NCBI GenBank assembly: GCA_014728035.1
Contig: WJMJ01000022.1
Span: 62,001 to 126,000 of the forward strand
Direction of reading: 5' to 3'
DNA from: Promethearchaeota archaeon
GTDB lineage: Archaea; Asgardarchaeota; Thorarchaeia; Thorarchaeales; Thorarchaeaceae
Length of the DNA: 64,000 bases
Shown: piece by piece, positions 50,633 through 60,242 of the stretch
Position numbering within the stretch: position 1 is the first letter of the stretch
Layout of the letters: the number at the start of each line of letters is the position of its first letter
Made by a program: the position numbers and the translations under genes
Notes under the pieces: generated by a model
Databases searched by the model: none
What the model saw: the letters and a program-made list of their open reading frames with translations, nothing else
Told to the model about the DNA's origin: nothing

Positions 50633-51718
50633 TCACTGGTAACTCAAAGCGAAATATGGACAGACAGAAATACACATCCCACAAGCTTCACAGGCCTCAG
50701 AATCTATGTGTAATATTTTCTGCTCTCTATCTGCTGTTATTGCTCCGTATACACACGACTTTACACATAATCCACAAACGGTACATTTTTCGTGGTCAAT
50801 CATTGGTGGCGGTTGTAACTTGGTGAGCTTCTTCAATGCGACGCCTCGAATTTCGTCAATTGAATCGTAATCATGAACATTAAGCCAGACTTCTGTTTCA
50901 TTGGCGATTCTACCATAGATTGTATGTCCCTCTAGTATGGCCGCAGTACATACCTGTACAGCTGAAGCACCTGCCATCACAAACTCGATGACATCTTCTC
51001 CAGAAGATACACCTCCAACTCCTATAACTGGGATATCTACTGCTTTTGAAATGTCAGCTACACATCTTAGTGCGATAGGCTTGAGTGCTGATCCACTAAG
51101 CCATCCTTGACCCATGTCTCCTCCAAGCATTGGCTGACCTGTTTCAATATCAATTCTCAAACAAGGCCCATATGTATTGATTGCAACAATTCCATCAACA
51201 TACTTCTCTAGCGATTTTGCTACTTCTGTAACATCTACTTTAGGACTCAACTTTGCGAATATTGGTGTGTTGACCGATTCCCGCAACGCCTTGGCTATCT
51301 CTACGTGTCCTCCTACATAGTGAGTACTAAACTCAATAGCTTCAACTCCGGCTTTCTCCATCTTTGGAGCTAACTTAGAGACTTCTTCTGGTGTGTATCC
51401 AACACTTGCAATCAGCGGTAGGCCAGAGCTCTTCGCAATTGCATACTCTTTCTCAATCCATTGTTCAGGTGGTAATTCGCTCCAGAGTTCCGTGTTTAAC
51501 ATCCCTCTTCTTGATGGAACTCTTCCTCTTCCTATCGCTGCCATATTTGGCCTTGGCACTTCAGCACCCTTGACACTAATCGTCTTTGCAACCAGTCCTC
51601 CAACTCCTCCTGTTGCAGCAGTAAGAAGTGTCATACCATCTCGTGATGTTGGTCCGGCAGCAGTCAGAACCGGATTGCGAAATTGCAAACCTGCTATTTC
51701 AACGCGGATATTTGCCAT
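50633..51718 (-). CDS. dihydroorotate/dihydropyrimidine dehydrogenase-like protein with ferredoxin domain
   Basis: A 361-residue protein: a PyrD-type FMN barrel (NPVLTAAGPTSRDG, VDGIVAINTYGP, PVIGVGGVSSGEDVIEFVMAG, GASAVQVCTAA) with a C-terminal 2x[4Fe-4S] ferredoxin (CTVCGLCVKSC and CEACGMCISVCP). This fusion resembles PreA/DPYD, which reduce uracil or thymine, and archaeal PyrD relatives; the biosynthetic or catabolic role is undecided. With the amidohydrolase 3 kb away, a pyrimidine ring-opening route is possible. Start ATG 51718. Confidence 0.82.
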   Translation of the reverse strand: MANIRVEIAGLQFRNPVLTAAGPTSRDGMTLLTAATGGVGGLVAKTISVKGAEVPRPNMAAIGRGRVPSRRGMLNTELWSELPPEQWIEKEYAIAKSSGLPLIASVGYTPEEVSKLAPKMEKAGVEAIEFSTHYVGGHVEIAKALRESVNTPIFAKLSPKVDVTEVAKSLEKYVDGIVAINTYGPCLRIDIETGQPMLGGDMGQGWLSGSALKPIALRCVADISKAVDIPVIGVGGVSSGEDVIEFVMAGASAVQVCTAAILEGHTIYGRIANETEVWLNVHDYDSIDEIRGVALKKLTKLQPPPMIDHEKCTVCGLCVKSCVYGAITADREQKILHIDSEACEACGMCISVCPYFALSYQ

Positions 51719-51827
51719 AGTTATTGTATGGAGTTCGACAACATAAGAATTAGGTATCGTTGCTTTTGATTAAAGGATGAAAATATTTATTTGCTAATAG
51801 CTTAAGAAATGGGTAAAGGGGAGAATT

Positions 51828-52181
51828 ATGTCAATTTCTCAAAAACCACATCTGACCATCGGTGATGTTGTAACCAGATTAAGGAATGATATACTAACAC
51901 CAACTTCGGTTCGGAAATACATCAGAATTATTGAACGTGAATGGTTCATTTGTGAAGAGCGGAGAGGTGCATATAATCCCATTACTTTGGAATTACGAAA
52001 CCTTCGTCAATTCTTGGAACGCAAAATTATTCCACTTATGGAGATGGATGAACAAAGTATGAAAGAAGGTACTCCAGAACAATTACTGGAAACCTATATC
52101 TTGCGTAGTTTGTCCGCACAAACTTTGGCACGAGTATTGATTCAAGCTAGTCCTAGAGATATTCGTGGTATGTTAGAATAG
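51828..52181 (+). CDS. small HTH-like protein of unknown function (117 aa)
   Basis: Residues 10-45 (TIGDVVTRLRNDILTPTSVR, then KYIRIIEREWF) look like a MerR-type winged helix, but the rest is helical and not recognised. AAGGGGAGAATT precedes ATG 51828 and GAAAATATTTATT upstream gives a TATA box. It could regulate the divergent dehydrogenase gene or the convergent second AOR operon. Confidence in the HTH call is modest. Confidence 0.55.
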   Translation: MSISQKPHLTIGDVVTRLRNDILTPTSVRKYIRIIEREWFICEERRGAYNPITLELRNLRQFLERKIIPLMEMDEQSMKEGTPEQLLETYILRSLSAQTLARVLIQASPRDIRGMLE

Positions 52182-52182
52182 T

Positions 52183-54120
52183 CTAGTTTGCTAACATACC
52201 TCTCTTTTCCAAATCCTTTACAACAAAGTCAAGATCAAGGCTTTCAAGGACCGATTTCTTTGGAAATCCAGTTTCTTTATCGCAGCCTCTGAACTCATAA
52301 TATTCGTCTAGCATATAATCCAGATCAGGGAGTCCTCCTTTTGATGGCCCGGTTGGCATTGGTTCTTTGAGAAGTCTTCTTGGGAGAGTTTCTTCTTTTC
52401 TGGTAATTCCCAGTCTGTGATTATATGCACGTCTGAGATGGCTAATTCTATCCGCAGCACGACGCACATATTTCACATCACCCCATTCTTCCATACCTGT
52501 AAGGGATGGTAGAACATTAGCAAAAGTATCAAAGTAAAATATTGGTGGCCACATTGTGCCGTACTTGCAGATAACTGCAGAATCTGTAATGGCGTAGAGG
52601 TTTTCAATATCGTATACAACCAGTCCTTTGTGAACCGGTGACATGATCTCTTGAATCTCATCAGCTTTTTCTTTTCCGAATCGACGAATAGAAATCTCTG
52701 GAAATCCTAACTCCTCCAGACTTGATAGACTTCTAAGGTGGTCTGCGCCCCGTACATTCACTGCATAGGTGAGACCAATAGATTGGTGAGCTCGTGGATC
52801 CTGTCCAGATGCTTCCAATCCTTTAGAATGAATTGCATATTTCCATGCATCTCCTCCAATAATCTCCGCAGCCTTTCGTGTGCCTTTAGATAGCAATTCT
52901 CCAATCCCTTTCTCTCTTCTTGCTATCTTTTCAATCAGAGCATTCATTGAATCAACATTGCCCCATGATAGATCAAGACCGTCAGTGTCCTTTTCAGTAA
53001 GAATACCTCTCTCCCAAAGTTCCATGGCAAAACTGATGGTCTTTCCACAGGAGATGGTATCCATTCCAAGCAGGTCACATCTATGACCTTGGTAAAATAC
53101 CGCTTCAACATCACCATTCAAGCAGTTTGATCCGAATGCCATTAGAGTTTCATATTCTGGTCCACCAGCTGGCCCCCCAGCAAATTTTCCTTCATTTACT
53201 CGGTATACATATTTGCAACCGATTCCACATCCATGGCATGCTTCCTGTGCAACACGATATTTTTCAGCTATAAGCTCGGGGCCGATTGATTCAGCATCTT
53301 CAAAGAATCCAGTCCAATGATTTTTAGTTGGAAGGCGTCCTATCTCATTAATCATTGCAACAAGGTCTGTAGTTCCATAATCTCTTAGACTCTTCAGGAA
53401 GTCTTTCCATAGTGGGTCATTTAGCCGTTCCATCTCTTGTTCATTAGCAGTGAGATATGCATCCATATCATGCGCTTCCAGACCAAGAGAACCTCTTGCA
53501 GCAAGTGCTTTCACATTTTTGGAGCCTAGTACTGTTCCGAGACCTGTTCTCCCAGCAGCTCGATAGTAATCAACAATTATTGCTCCGTAGAGGACTCCAT
53601 TCTCTCCTGCAGGACCAATAGCTGCAGTTTCAATTGCAGGGTCTCTATGCTCTTCTCTGATCATGTCAGTTGTTTCAGCAGTTTCTCTTCCCCACAATTT
53701 AGAAGCATCACGTAATTCTGCTTTCCCATCATTTAACCATAGGTAGACTGGTTTCGGTGACCTGCCATTGAAAATGACAAAATCAAACCCTGCATATTTT
53801 ATCTCTGGCCCCAGAAAACCACCAACATGGCTCTCAGCCCATATACCCGTAAGAGGGCTCATTCCAGAGAACATCATTCTACCAGAAGGTGAGAACATCA
53901 CACCTGTTAGAGGCCCAGTTCCTACTATCAAAATATTGTCCGGTGAAAGTGGGTCGGTGTCAGGTCCAGTTCTATCCCAGAGTATTTTTGAGGCAATACC
54001 TGTTCCTCCAAGATAGAGTCTTGCCCATTCTTTTTCCATCTCTTTCTTGTGAATTTTTCCTTTTGTCAAATCAACATCCAAATAGTAACCTGCATAGCCC
54101 TTGTATGGAAAGCTTCCCAT
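52183..54120 (-). CDS. aldehyde:ferredoxin oxidoreductase-family tungstoenzyme, second copy
   Basis: A 645-residue AOR-family protein with the full cluster motif CHGCGIGC (Cys295, 298, 302) and the later AVICKYGT Cys. GESHVGGFLGPEIKYAGFDF and RAAGRTGLGTVLGSKNVKAL are family landmarks. It is paralogous to the first copy (44348-46231) but keeps all cysteine ligands. Start ATG 54120 overlaps the ferredoxin TAA (TAATG), with GGAGGTATCAG upstream. It presumably oxidises an aldehyde, or reduces an acid, with ferredoxin. Confidence 0.93.
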   Translation of the reverse strand: MGSFPYKGYAGYYLDVDLTKGKIHKKEMEKEWARLYLGGTGIASKILWDRTGPDTDPLSPDNILIVGTGPLTGVMFSPSGRMMFSGMSPLTGIWAESHVGGFLGPEIKYAGFDFVIFNGRSPKPVYLWLNDGKAELRDASKLWGRETAETTDMIREEHRDPAIETAAIGPAGENGVLYGAIIVDYYRAAGRTGLGTVLGSKNVKALAARGSLGLEAHDMDAYLTANEQEMERLNDPLWKDFLKSLRDYGTTDLVAMINEIGRLPTKNHWTGFFEDAESIGPELIAEKYRVAQEACHGCGIGCKYVYRVNEGKFAGGPAGGPEYETLMAFGSNCLNGDVEAVFYQGHRCDLLGMDTISCGKTISFAMELWERGILTEKDTDGLDLSWGNVDSMNALIEKIARREKGIGELLSKGTRKAAEIIGGDAWKYAIHSKGLEASGQDPRAHQSIGLTYAVNVRGADHLRSLSSLEELGFPEISIRRFGKEKADEIQEIMSPVHKGLVVYDIENLYAITDSAVICKYGTMWPPIFYFDTFANVLPSLTGMEEWGDVKYVRRAADRISHLRRAYNHRLGITRKEETLPRRLLKEPMPTGPSKGGLPDLDYMLDEYYEFRGCDKETGFPKKSVLESLDLDFVVKDLEKRGMLAN

Positions 54121-54620
54121 TACTCTGATACCTCCTGTGTCCGTATGCTTGTTGACAGCTGTTCCATTCCCTTGGCCCTTTCGCTTCTTCCTTTCTCTTC
54201 TGAAACCAATGAGATCACTCCGTACTCACATGCAGTTATACAGGCAGGATCCCCGTCGCAGAGATCGCATTTGATTGCCTTTCTGGCAACTGGATCTATC
54301 ACTATTCCTCCATAGATACAAGCTGAAACACAATTTCCACATCCGATGCATTCCTCATGATTTACTGTCAAAACACCCGATGAATTCAAAATAATCGCAT
54401 TCGTAGGACAAGCTTCAGCACAGAGTGGCTCATCACACTGCAGACAGACCATCGGAATAATCAGTCCTTTGTGTTCTTTTTTGAGAATCTGTATTCTTGA
54501 CCTTGCTGGGTTGAATGATGTGGCATTCCGGGTAGAGCAAGCTAATTCACAATTTCTGCAGCCCGTACAGCGTTGGGCATCAATTACTAGGAGGTTTTTC
54601 AAAGGGGGTAACTCCGTCAA
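54120..54620 (-). CDS. four-cluster ferredoxin-like subunit of the second AOR
   Basis: A 166-residue ferredoxin-like protein with CTGCRNCELAC, CLQCDEPLCAEACP, CIGCGNCVSAC and CDLCDGDPACITAC, the same type as the ferredoxin of the first AOR. The two operons thus share a ferredoxin-AOR module. TTG 54620 is the first start; no strong SD. An uncertain basic tail follows the clusters. Confidence 0.9.
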   Translation of the reverse strand: MTELPPLKNLLVIDAQRCTGCRNCELACSTRNATSFNPARSRIQILKKEHKGLIIPMVCLQCDEPLCAEACPTNAIILNSSGVLTVNHEECIGCGNCVSACIYGGIVIDPVARKAIKCDLCDGDPACITACEYGVISLVSEEKGRSERAKGMEQLSTSIRTQEVSE

Positions 54621-54988
54621 CAGGTTTTCAGTATTCCTTTTTCTTCCACTTTAATTTGTTGTTATGCTTCTAATAACCATGTCAACATGATTTATTGATT
54701 CCTTCGCCTGTATGTTTCCAAAGGAAAACTATTAGAGTCACGCATTCACTTTTATAACTAGGCAAAATATGTCGGTTTGACAATCTTATCTGCAACGGTT
54801 GCAACAGCTGTCAAAAACTTGACATTGTTGGACATGACCTGATAGGAGTCTATATGTATTAATACTGAGTGAAGGTCTGGTCGAATGACATAGCATCGCT
54901 GACCACGACTAAATCAACTCCAGTACCGCTCCTGGAGGGACAACACTTAGATGTCCAAGTTTGTTCAACTAAAAATGAACGGTAAATA
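54621..54988. other. 368-bp upstream region of the PAS kinase, with structured elements
   Basis: No clear gene. TATA-like ACTTTTATAAC lies at 54749-54759. A nested dyad follows: TTGACA (54777-54782) and TGTCAA (54809-54814) enclose TGCAAC-G-GTTGCA (54791-54803). A second hairpin is CTCCAG (54918-54923) with CTGGAG (54932-54937). The 54870-54980 part is richer in GC than its surroundings; one stop-free frame of 38 codons (54869-54985, GTG start) is present there without an SD. Confidence 0.45.
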
Positions 54989-56782
54989 ATGAATACTACA
55001 ACTCCCCTCGACTCGACAAAAAAATCGTTTGACAGACAAAAATTTCATGAAGTAGCGGAAAGTATGCAAATCGCAGTCCTTGATTTCAATATGGACTTGG
55101 AATTAATTTATGCAAATCCAATAGCAATGGACATTTTTGATTTTGATGAGAAAAAGTTGGATGAATGTATTTCCTTCAAGGAATTGGTGGTGCCTGAACA
55201 AGTTCAGAATATCGAAGCCACATTCAATCGACTTATCTCCGGGGAGGAACCACAATCAATGACAATTCGAGCTATCACAAGGAACGATGTTCATATCCCC
55301 TTCCAAGTTACTCCTGAACTTATATTGGAGGATGGAGAGCCAATTGGTATCATTATTTATGCAATTGACCTCTCTACCCGGGTAGCAACTGACCACGCGA
55401 TGATGGAAAGAGCTGAATATTTTCGTCTCATTGTTGAATATTCTAGTTTTGCTGGTATGGTAATTATCGATGACCAGTATCACTTTGAATGGTTTAATGA
55501 CAAATTTTGTGAAATCCTAGGATACTCTCGTCAAGAGTTGATTCAGAAAGATTTCCGTGAAGTGCTGCATCCTGATAGTCTTGAGCTAACCGCTGATAGA
55601 TACCGTAGACGGCAACAAGGAGAATCTGTACCCCCAGTCTATGAGATCAAAGTTATCCGGAAAGATGGAAGCATCAGGGAAGTTATTCTTAGTAGCAAAA
55701 TCTACAAGAGTGGTAAAGGCCTCAAATCTGTTGCTCAAGTATTAGATGTAACTGAACAGAAACAACAACGTCGAGCACTCGAAAAGAGCGAACGTCGCTA
55801 TAGAACTCTTGTTGAAACTATTATTGCTGGCTTGGGTATTGATGATGCAAATGGTATAATTATCTACGCAAATGAGACCCTAAGCAGAATGACTGGATAT
55901 ACAACTCAGGAATTAGTTGGTATGAAAGGCTCTACGCTTGTTCATGAGCTGACACCTGATCGAATACAATCTCGTCGCGAGGGCAAATTCGAACAATATG
56001 AAGCACATCTCGTAACCAAATCCGGAACTCTTGTACCAGTCATTGTTTCAGCATCGCCTTTGATGGACTCTGAAAATAACTTTGAAGGGTCTTTTGCAAT
56101 TTTTACTGATATATCTCAACTCAAATCTGTAGAAGATGAGGTCCGTTTTCTGTTAGATTTGATTTTACACGATATTGGAAATCAACTCCAGCTAATCATT
56201 GCAGGTAGTGGACTAATAGAGGGCGATGCACCAGAGGAAATTCTCCTTCGTGCAAAAGAATACATTCTAGATGGTGCACATCGTAGCCTTGATTTGATTA
56301 CAAAGGTTCGGGGTGCGGAACAAGCGAAAACTGAATCCCTTACTCCAATTGATATCACAGAGGTCATTGAATCGGAGTCAATGCTTCTCTGGAGACAACA
56401 TGGAGTGATGCCTGACATAACTGGAGTACCCAATAGTCTGATGGTCTTGGCTGATGGAGCAGTGAATCATCTCATTTGGAATATTCTGGAGAATGCAGTA
56501 AAACACAATACCAGTTCAGACCCAGAAGTATGGATTGAAGGATTCATTGAAGATGATTGCTTTCTACTTGAAATATCTGATAATGGACCAGGTCTCGATG
56601 AGGAAAAACGAAACCGACTCTTTGATGTTCATAGACGATATGGTGGTGTTGGTCTCCACATTGTGCGGCGATTAGCAGAGAAATATTGTTCTCTTCCAGA
56701 AGTGTCTGACCGTATTGATGGCCACCCTGGAGAGGGCTTGACAATAAGACTCAGATTTCATTTGGCTAAAGACGAACCATAA
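54989..56782 (+). CDS. PAS-domain sensor histidine kinase
   Basis: A 597-residue soluble kinase with three PAS domains (about 22-130, 143-255 and 268-378) and a C-terminal kinase core: H-box LILHDIGNQL with His394, N-box NILENAVKHN (Asn502), G1 DNGPGLDE and G2 YGGVGLHIV. No membrane segments, so it senses a cytoplasmic signal. No response regulator is beside it; archaeal kinases of this type are often orphans. Start ATG 54989 has only a weak GGTAAA upstream. Confidence 0.9.
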   Translation: MNTTTPLDSTKKSFDRQKFHEVAESMQIAVLDFNMDLELIYANPIAMDIFDFDEKKLDECISFKELVVPEQVQNIEATFNRLISGEEPQSMTIRAITRNDVHIPFQVTPELILEDGEPIGIIIYAIDLSTRVATDHAMMERAEYFRLIVEYSSFAGMVIIDDQYHFEWFNDKFCEILGYSRQELIQKDFREVLHPDSLELTADRYRRRQQGESVPPVYEIKVIRKDGSIREVILSSKIYKSGKGLKSVAQVLDVTEQKQQRRALEKSERRYRTLVETIIAGLGIDDANGIIIYANETLSRMTGYTTQELVGMKGSTLVHELTPDRIQSRREGKFEQYEAHLVTKSGTLVPVIVSASPLMDSENNFEGSFAIFTDISQLKSVEDEVRFLLDLILHDIGNQLQLIIAGSGLIEGDAPEEILLRAKEYILDGAHRSLDLITKVRGAEQAKTESLTPIDITEVIESESMLLWRQHGVMPDITGVPNSLMVLADGAVNHLIWNILENAVKHNTSSDPEVWIEGFIEDDCFLLEISDNGPGLDEEKRNRLFDVHRRYGGVGLHIVRRLAEKYCSLPEVSDRIDGHPGEGLTIRLRFHLAKDEP

Positions 56783-56833
56783 TTGTTATGATGTACCTTT
56801 ACTAATAGACTACTCCTACCGGAGGTATATCAT

Positions 56834-58225
56834 TTGGACTCGTTTGAATCAATCCTCATCAAAAATGGCTATGTGCTGACTATAGACCCTAAGCGAAGAA
56901 TTCTTCCGAAAGGAAATATCCGAATTGAAGGAAATAAGATTACTGAAGTATCAAAATCTCCTTCTAATGATGCAGAACTTGTGATTGATGCATCTGGAAA
57001 AATAGTCATGCCTGGACTTATTGATACCCATGTGCATTTAGCTCAGGCATTAATTCGAGGATGTGCTGATGATGTATCTCTGGTTGATTGGTTGAAGAAT
57101 TATGTGTGGGTTCTTCAAGGTAATTTCACCCATGCTGACGGAAAAGCCTCCGCAGAATTGTGCATGGCTGAAATGATTCGTACTGGTACTACTGGTTTCA
57201 TCGAATGTATGATTCACTCAAGGTATGGATTTGATGGAATTGCCAAATCTGTTGAAAAAATCGGGATGCGTGCAGCTCTTTCCAAGATTATTATGGATTC
57301 AACTGGATATGCTGATAGTCCTGACATCATGTACCCTGGAATGGTAGAATCAGCTGGAGACTGCCTACAGGAAACTGAGGCTATGCTTAAGAAATGGCAA
57401 TGGGATGCAAATGGGCGTATTCAGGTATGGTATGGACTTAGGTCTCTTGGAGCAGTTTCTGATAGTCTGTTCAAGCAGGTTGTTCAACTTGCCCGTAAAC
57501 ATAAGACCCGTATGACCATGCATCTTGGCGAAGTACCTGATGATGTCAGATATGTACAGGAAAATCATGGTACCAATCTGGTAGGATTTGCTCGCAAGCT
57601 TGGACTACTGGGAGATGATATGGTTTTTGCTCATGGTATCCATTTTGAAGATCAAGAAATACAAGAACTAGCAGCTACCCAATCGAATATCTCTCATTGC
57701 CCTGCTAGTAATATGAAACTTGCATCAGGATTTGCAAAGGTACCAGAGATGCTTGAGCATGGGGTTCCTGTTTCCCTTGGATGTGATGGAGGACCTAGCA
57801 ATAATACATATGACATGATTCGTGAGATGCGACTCGCAGCTCTGATACATAAACCTCGAGTTAATGATCCGACTGTTGTTAGTGCTGAACAAGTTATTGA
57901 GATGGCTACTCTCGGTGGTGCTAAGGCTCTTGGTTTAGGTGACGAATTGGGATCTTTAGAACAAGGAAAACTTGCTGACATTATTTTGGTTGATATGCGC
58001 CATCTTAATCTAACACCAAATACCAATCCAGTTTCTAATCTTGTATACGCTGGGTCTGGGAATGATGTTGACACAGTAATTGTAGATGGTAAGATCCTCT
58101 TACGAGATAAGGAACATCTCACTCTCGACCGAGATGCGGTTATGGTTAAAGCAGAAAAACACGCAGTTGATTTGATAGAAAGAGCAGAAGTCGAGATAGA
58201 ACCAAAATGGCCTATCTTCGACTGA
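56834..58225 (+). CDS. amidohydrolase of the SAH/MTA-deaminase (SsnA/AtzA-like) group
   Basis: A 463-residue TIM-barrel hydrolase with HVHLAQALIRG (HxH), MHLGE (His), FAHGIHF and SLGCDGGPSNN (Asp). This is the metal site of the MtaD/TrzA/AtzA cluster, which deaminate 5'-methylthioadenosine, S-adenosylhomocysteine, guanine or related rings. The precise substrate is not readable. TTG 56834 has CGGAGGT 8 bases upstream. Confidence 0.85.
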   Translation: MDSFESILIKNGYVLTIDPKRRILPKGNIRIEGNKITEVSKSPSNDAELVIDASGKIVMPGLIDTHVHLAQALIRGCADDVSLVDWLKNYVWVLQGNFTHADGKASAELCMAEMIRTGTTGFIECMIHSRYGFDGIAKSVEKIGMRAALSKIIMDSTGYADSPDIMYPGMVESAGDCLQETEAMLKKWQWDANGRIQVWYGLRSLGAVSDSLFKQVVQLARKHKTRMTMHLGEVPDDVRYVQENHGTNLVGFARKLGLLGDDMVFAHGIHFEDQEIQELAATQSNISHCPASNMKLASGFAKVPEMLEHGVPVSLGCDGGPSNNTYDMIREMRLAALIHKPRVNDPTVVSAEQVIEMATLGGAKALGLGDELGSLEQGKLADIILVDMRHLNLTPNTNPVSNLVYAGSGNDVDTVIVDGKILLRDKEHLTLDRDAVMVKAEKHAVDLIERAEVEIEPKWPIFD

Positions 58226-58232
58226 TATTGAA

Positions 58233-59435
58233 TTAAGCTATTATCGCTTCTCTCTCAAAGAGCTTTGCACCTATTATGAGGAATGCGATGGTAAATGCTA
58301 ATAGATATGCCACATTTCCAATCAGCATTGCAGGTGTTGCTACACCTGATAGAACTCCGTTTAGGAACATGATTGCATGAGAGAATGGGATTAGCAAGAT
58401 TGCAAATCCAAATAGCCCTCCATATTGTAATATACTTCCAGTGAAACCAAGAATACCAATAACCATGGTGGGAACCAGTAGGATTAAGTTATTGATGGAC
58501 TCGGCGGTGGCTTGGTCTTTTGCAAGACATGAAATTACCACTCCAATCCCTATTGCACATAGCAGCACTAAGAACTGACAGAAGAATATCAGTGGCAGGG
58601 TTGCAACATCAATCGTGTAGAGATTTATGTAATACTCCTCAGCAGATGGAGGTAGTCCCGCAGCTCTTAACACAATTGATAGATTGTAACTAAGGATGCC
58701 CACGATTGTGAATACCGAGTATATCATTGTCAGGAGAAGGCCTGCTACTAACTTTGAACCAAGAATTTTCAAACGGCTCATTGGTACGACAAGTAAAGCT
58801 TCCAAAGTGTGTCTTTCTCTTTCCCCGGCAAACGATTTGCTTACGTACGGAGCTGGTGCTAAGACGGAAGTTAGCATGACAAGAAAGATTGCCAATTGAT
58901 GCCCATAAGTTGCCTCCGGACTAATGGTATACCAACTAATCTGTACATCTTTCACAATAATCTGCAGATTCTGTTTCACGAAGATATCGATTCGCTGAGC
59001 TGCCGCTGTAGCACGGAAATTCCCTGTGTTGACCCACATGACCATTGTGCTTACATTATCTGTCTGGTACTCCGCTGTGAAATTTTCCGGGATTAATACC
59101 CACACTGATACTGTCTTGTTTTCTACCAGTGTTTCCCCGTATTCTCGATCGACCTCAATAAGCGGGTCTATCAACAGTTGTTCTTTACTTGCATTTATTG
59201 CATCAAATAGGGCAGGCCCTAATGCTCCATCATCTTCGACAGTAATGTACACTGCTTCCGGTTCTTCTGTTGTCTGGGCGACTATAAACGATAAGAATGC
59301 TCCTTGAAAGAGCCACGCAAACATAGGACTGATGATGAAACCAAGTAGAAGCCAACGTGATCGAAGAACTGACTTGATCTCTTTTTTAAGCATCCAGTAG
59401 GTCTTGCTATCAAGTTTCAATTTTGGTATATTCAT
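58233..59435 (-). CDS. ABC-2-type transporter permease (NatB-like)
   Basis: A 400-residue membrane protein: one N-terminal helix, a 150-residue extracytoplasmic domain (DDGALGPALFDAINASKEQL and on), then five C-terminal helices with VAGLLLTMIYSVF. This is the NatB/YhaP layout. It pairs with the ATPase gene encoded just before it. AAGGAGGTTG precedes the ATG. The exported substrate is unknown (sodium, drug or lipid are possibilities in the family). Confidence 0.85.
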   Translation of the reverse strand: MNIPKLKLDSKTYWMLKKEIKSVLRSRWLLLGFIISPMFAWLFQGAFLSFIVAQTTEEPEAVYITVEDDGALGPALFDAINASKEQLLIDPLIEVDREYGETLVENKTVSVWVLIPENFTAEYQTDNVSTMVMWVNTGNFRATAAAQRIDIFVKQNLQIIVKDVQISWYTISPEATYGHQLAIFLVMLTSVLAPAPYVSKSFAGERERHTLEALLVVPMSRLKILGSKLVAGLLLTMIYSVFTIVGILSYNLSIVLRAAGLPPSAEEYYINLYTIDVATLPLIFFCQFLVLLCAIGIGVVISCLAKDQATAESINNLILLVPTMVIGILGFTGSILQYGGLFGFAILLIPFSHAIMFLNGVLSGVATPAMLIGNVAYLLAFTIAFLIIGAKLFEREAIIA

Positions 59436-59447
59436 TTTTCAACCTCC

Positions 59448-60215
59448 TTATGTTTCGTAGACCCCTTCTCCAGTGATTAATCCTGTAAACACTTCTTCAA
59501 GATTAGCTGCTTTGAATTTCTCTTCAAGCTCACTGGGTTCTCCAATTGCTACCAGTTCTCCATTATTCAGGATTCCTACTCTATCACATAGTTCCGAGAC
59601 CTCATTCAGGTCATGAGTTGTAAGAATAATAGTGCGATTCTCTTCTTCGCTAAGTTTTTTCAATAGATTTCTAACAACCCGAGCACCAATAGTATCCACT
59701 CCAGTTGTTGGCTCATCCATGAATACGATCTCTGGCTGTATTATGAGGGCTCGTGCGACGAGTACCTTTCGTTTCATTCCTCCACTGAATCCCTTAACTT
59801 GATAGTCCTCTTTCTCTTTGAGTTTGACTATCTCAAGGAGTTCATCTGCACGTCTGTTCAACTCATCCTCTGGAATACCGTACAATCCGCCATAATAGAT
59901 GAGATTCTCCCTTGCTGTGAGTCGTTCGTAGATGCCTGCTTCTTGAGGCAATAACGTGACACGTTCTCGTATATATTCGATATCTTCTTCCACATTTTTC
60001 CCGAGAACCCATGCACTTCCTTTGGTCGGAGTGAGAAGGCCTACCAGCACACGGATGAGTGTAGTCTTTCCAGCACCATTTGGCCCAATTAATCCAAAGA
60101 CCTCTCCCCGTTTAATCTCCAGGTCAACATCTTTCAGGGCAACAACTTCTCGTTTCTTACCCTCTTCAAAGATTTTTGAGAGGTTCTCTGTTTTGATTAC
60201 TACCTCGTCTAACAT
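59448..60215 (-). CDS. ABC transporter ATP-binding protein (NatA-like)
   Basis: A 255-residue ATPase with Walker A GPNGAGKTT, the Q-loop LLPQEAGIY, signature GFSGGMKRK, Walker B IVFMDEPTT and a switch His in TTHDLNE. It drives the adjacent ABC-2 permease; 12 bases separate the genes. ATG 60215, six bases after AGGTGA, is preferred over GTG 60221. Complete catalytic motifs. Confidence 0.93.
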   Translation of the reverse strand: MLDEVVIKTENLSKIFEEGKKREVVALKDVDLEIKRGEVFGLIGPNGAGKTTLIRVLVGLLTPTKGSAWVLGKNVEEDIEYIRERVTLLPQEAGIYERLTARENLIYYGGLYGIPEDELNRRADELLEIVKLKEKEDYQVKGFSGGMKRKVLVARALIIQPEIVFMDEPTTGVDTIGARVVRNLLKKLSEEENRTIILTTHDLNEVSELCDRVGILNNGELVAIGEPSELEEKFKAANLEEVFTGLITGEGVYET

Positions 60216-60242
60216 CCACACTCACCTACAATCTTCCTGTAG

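Noticed and set aside
54869..54985. 38-codon GTG-started frame ending just before the PAS kinase
   Set aside because: No SD and no recognisable composition; kept only as part of the leader description.
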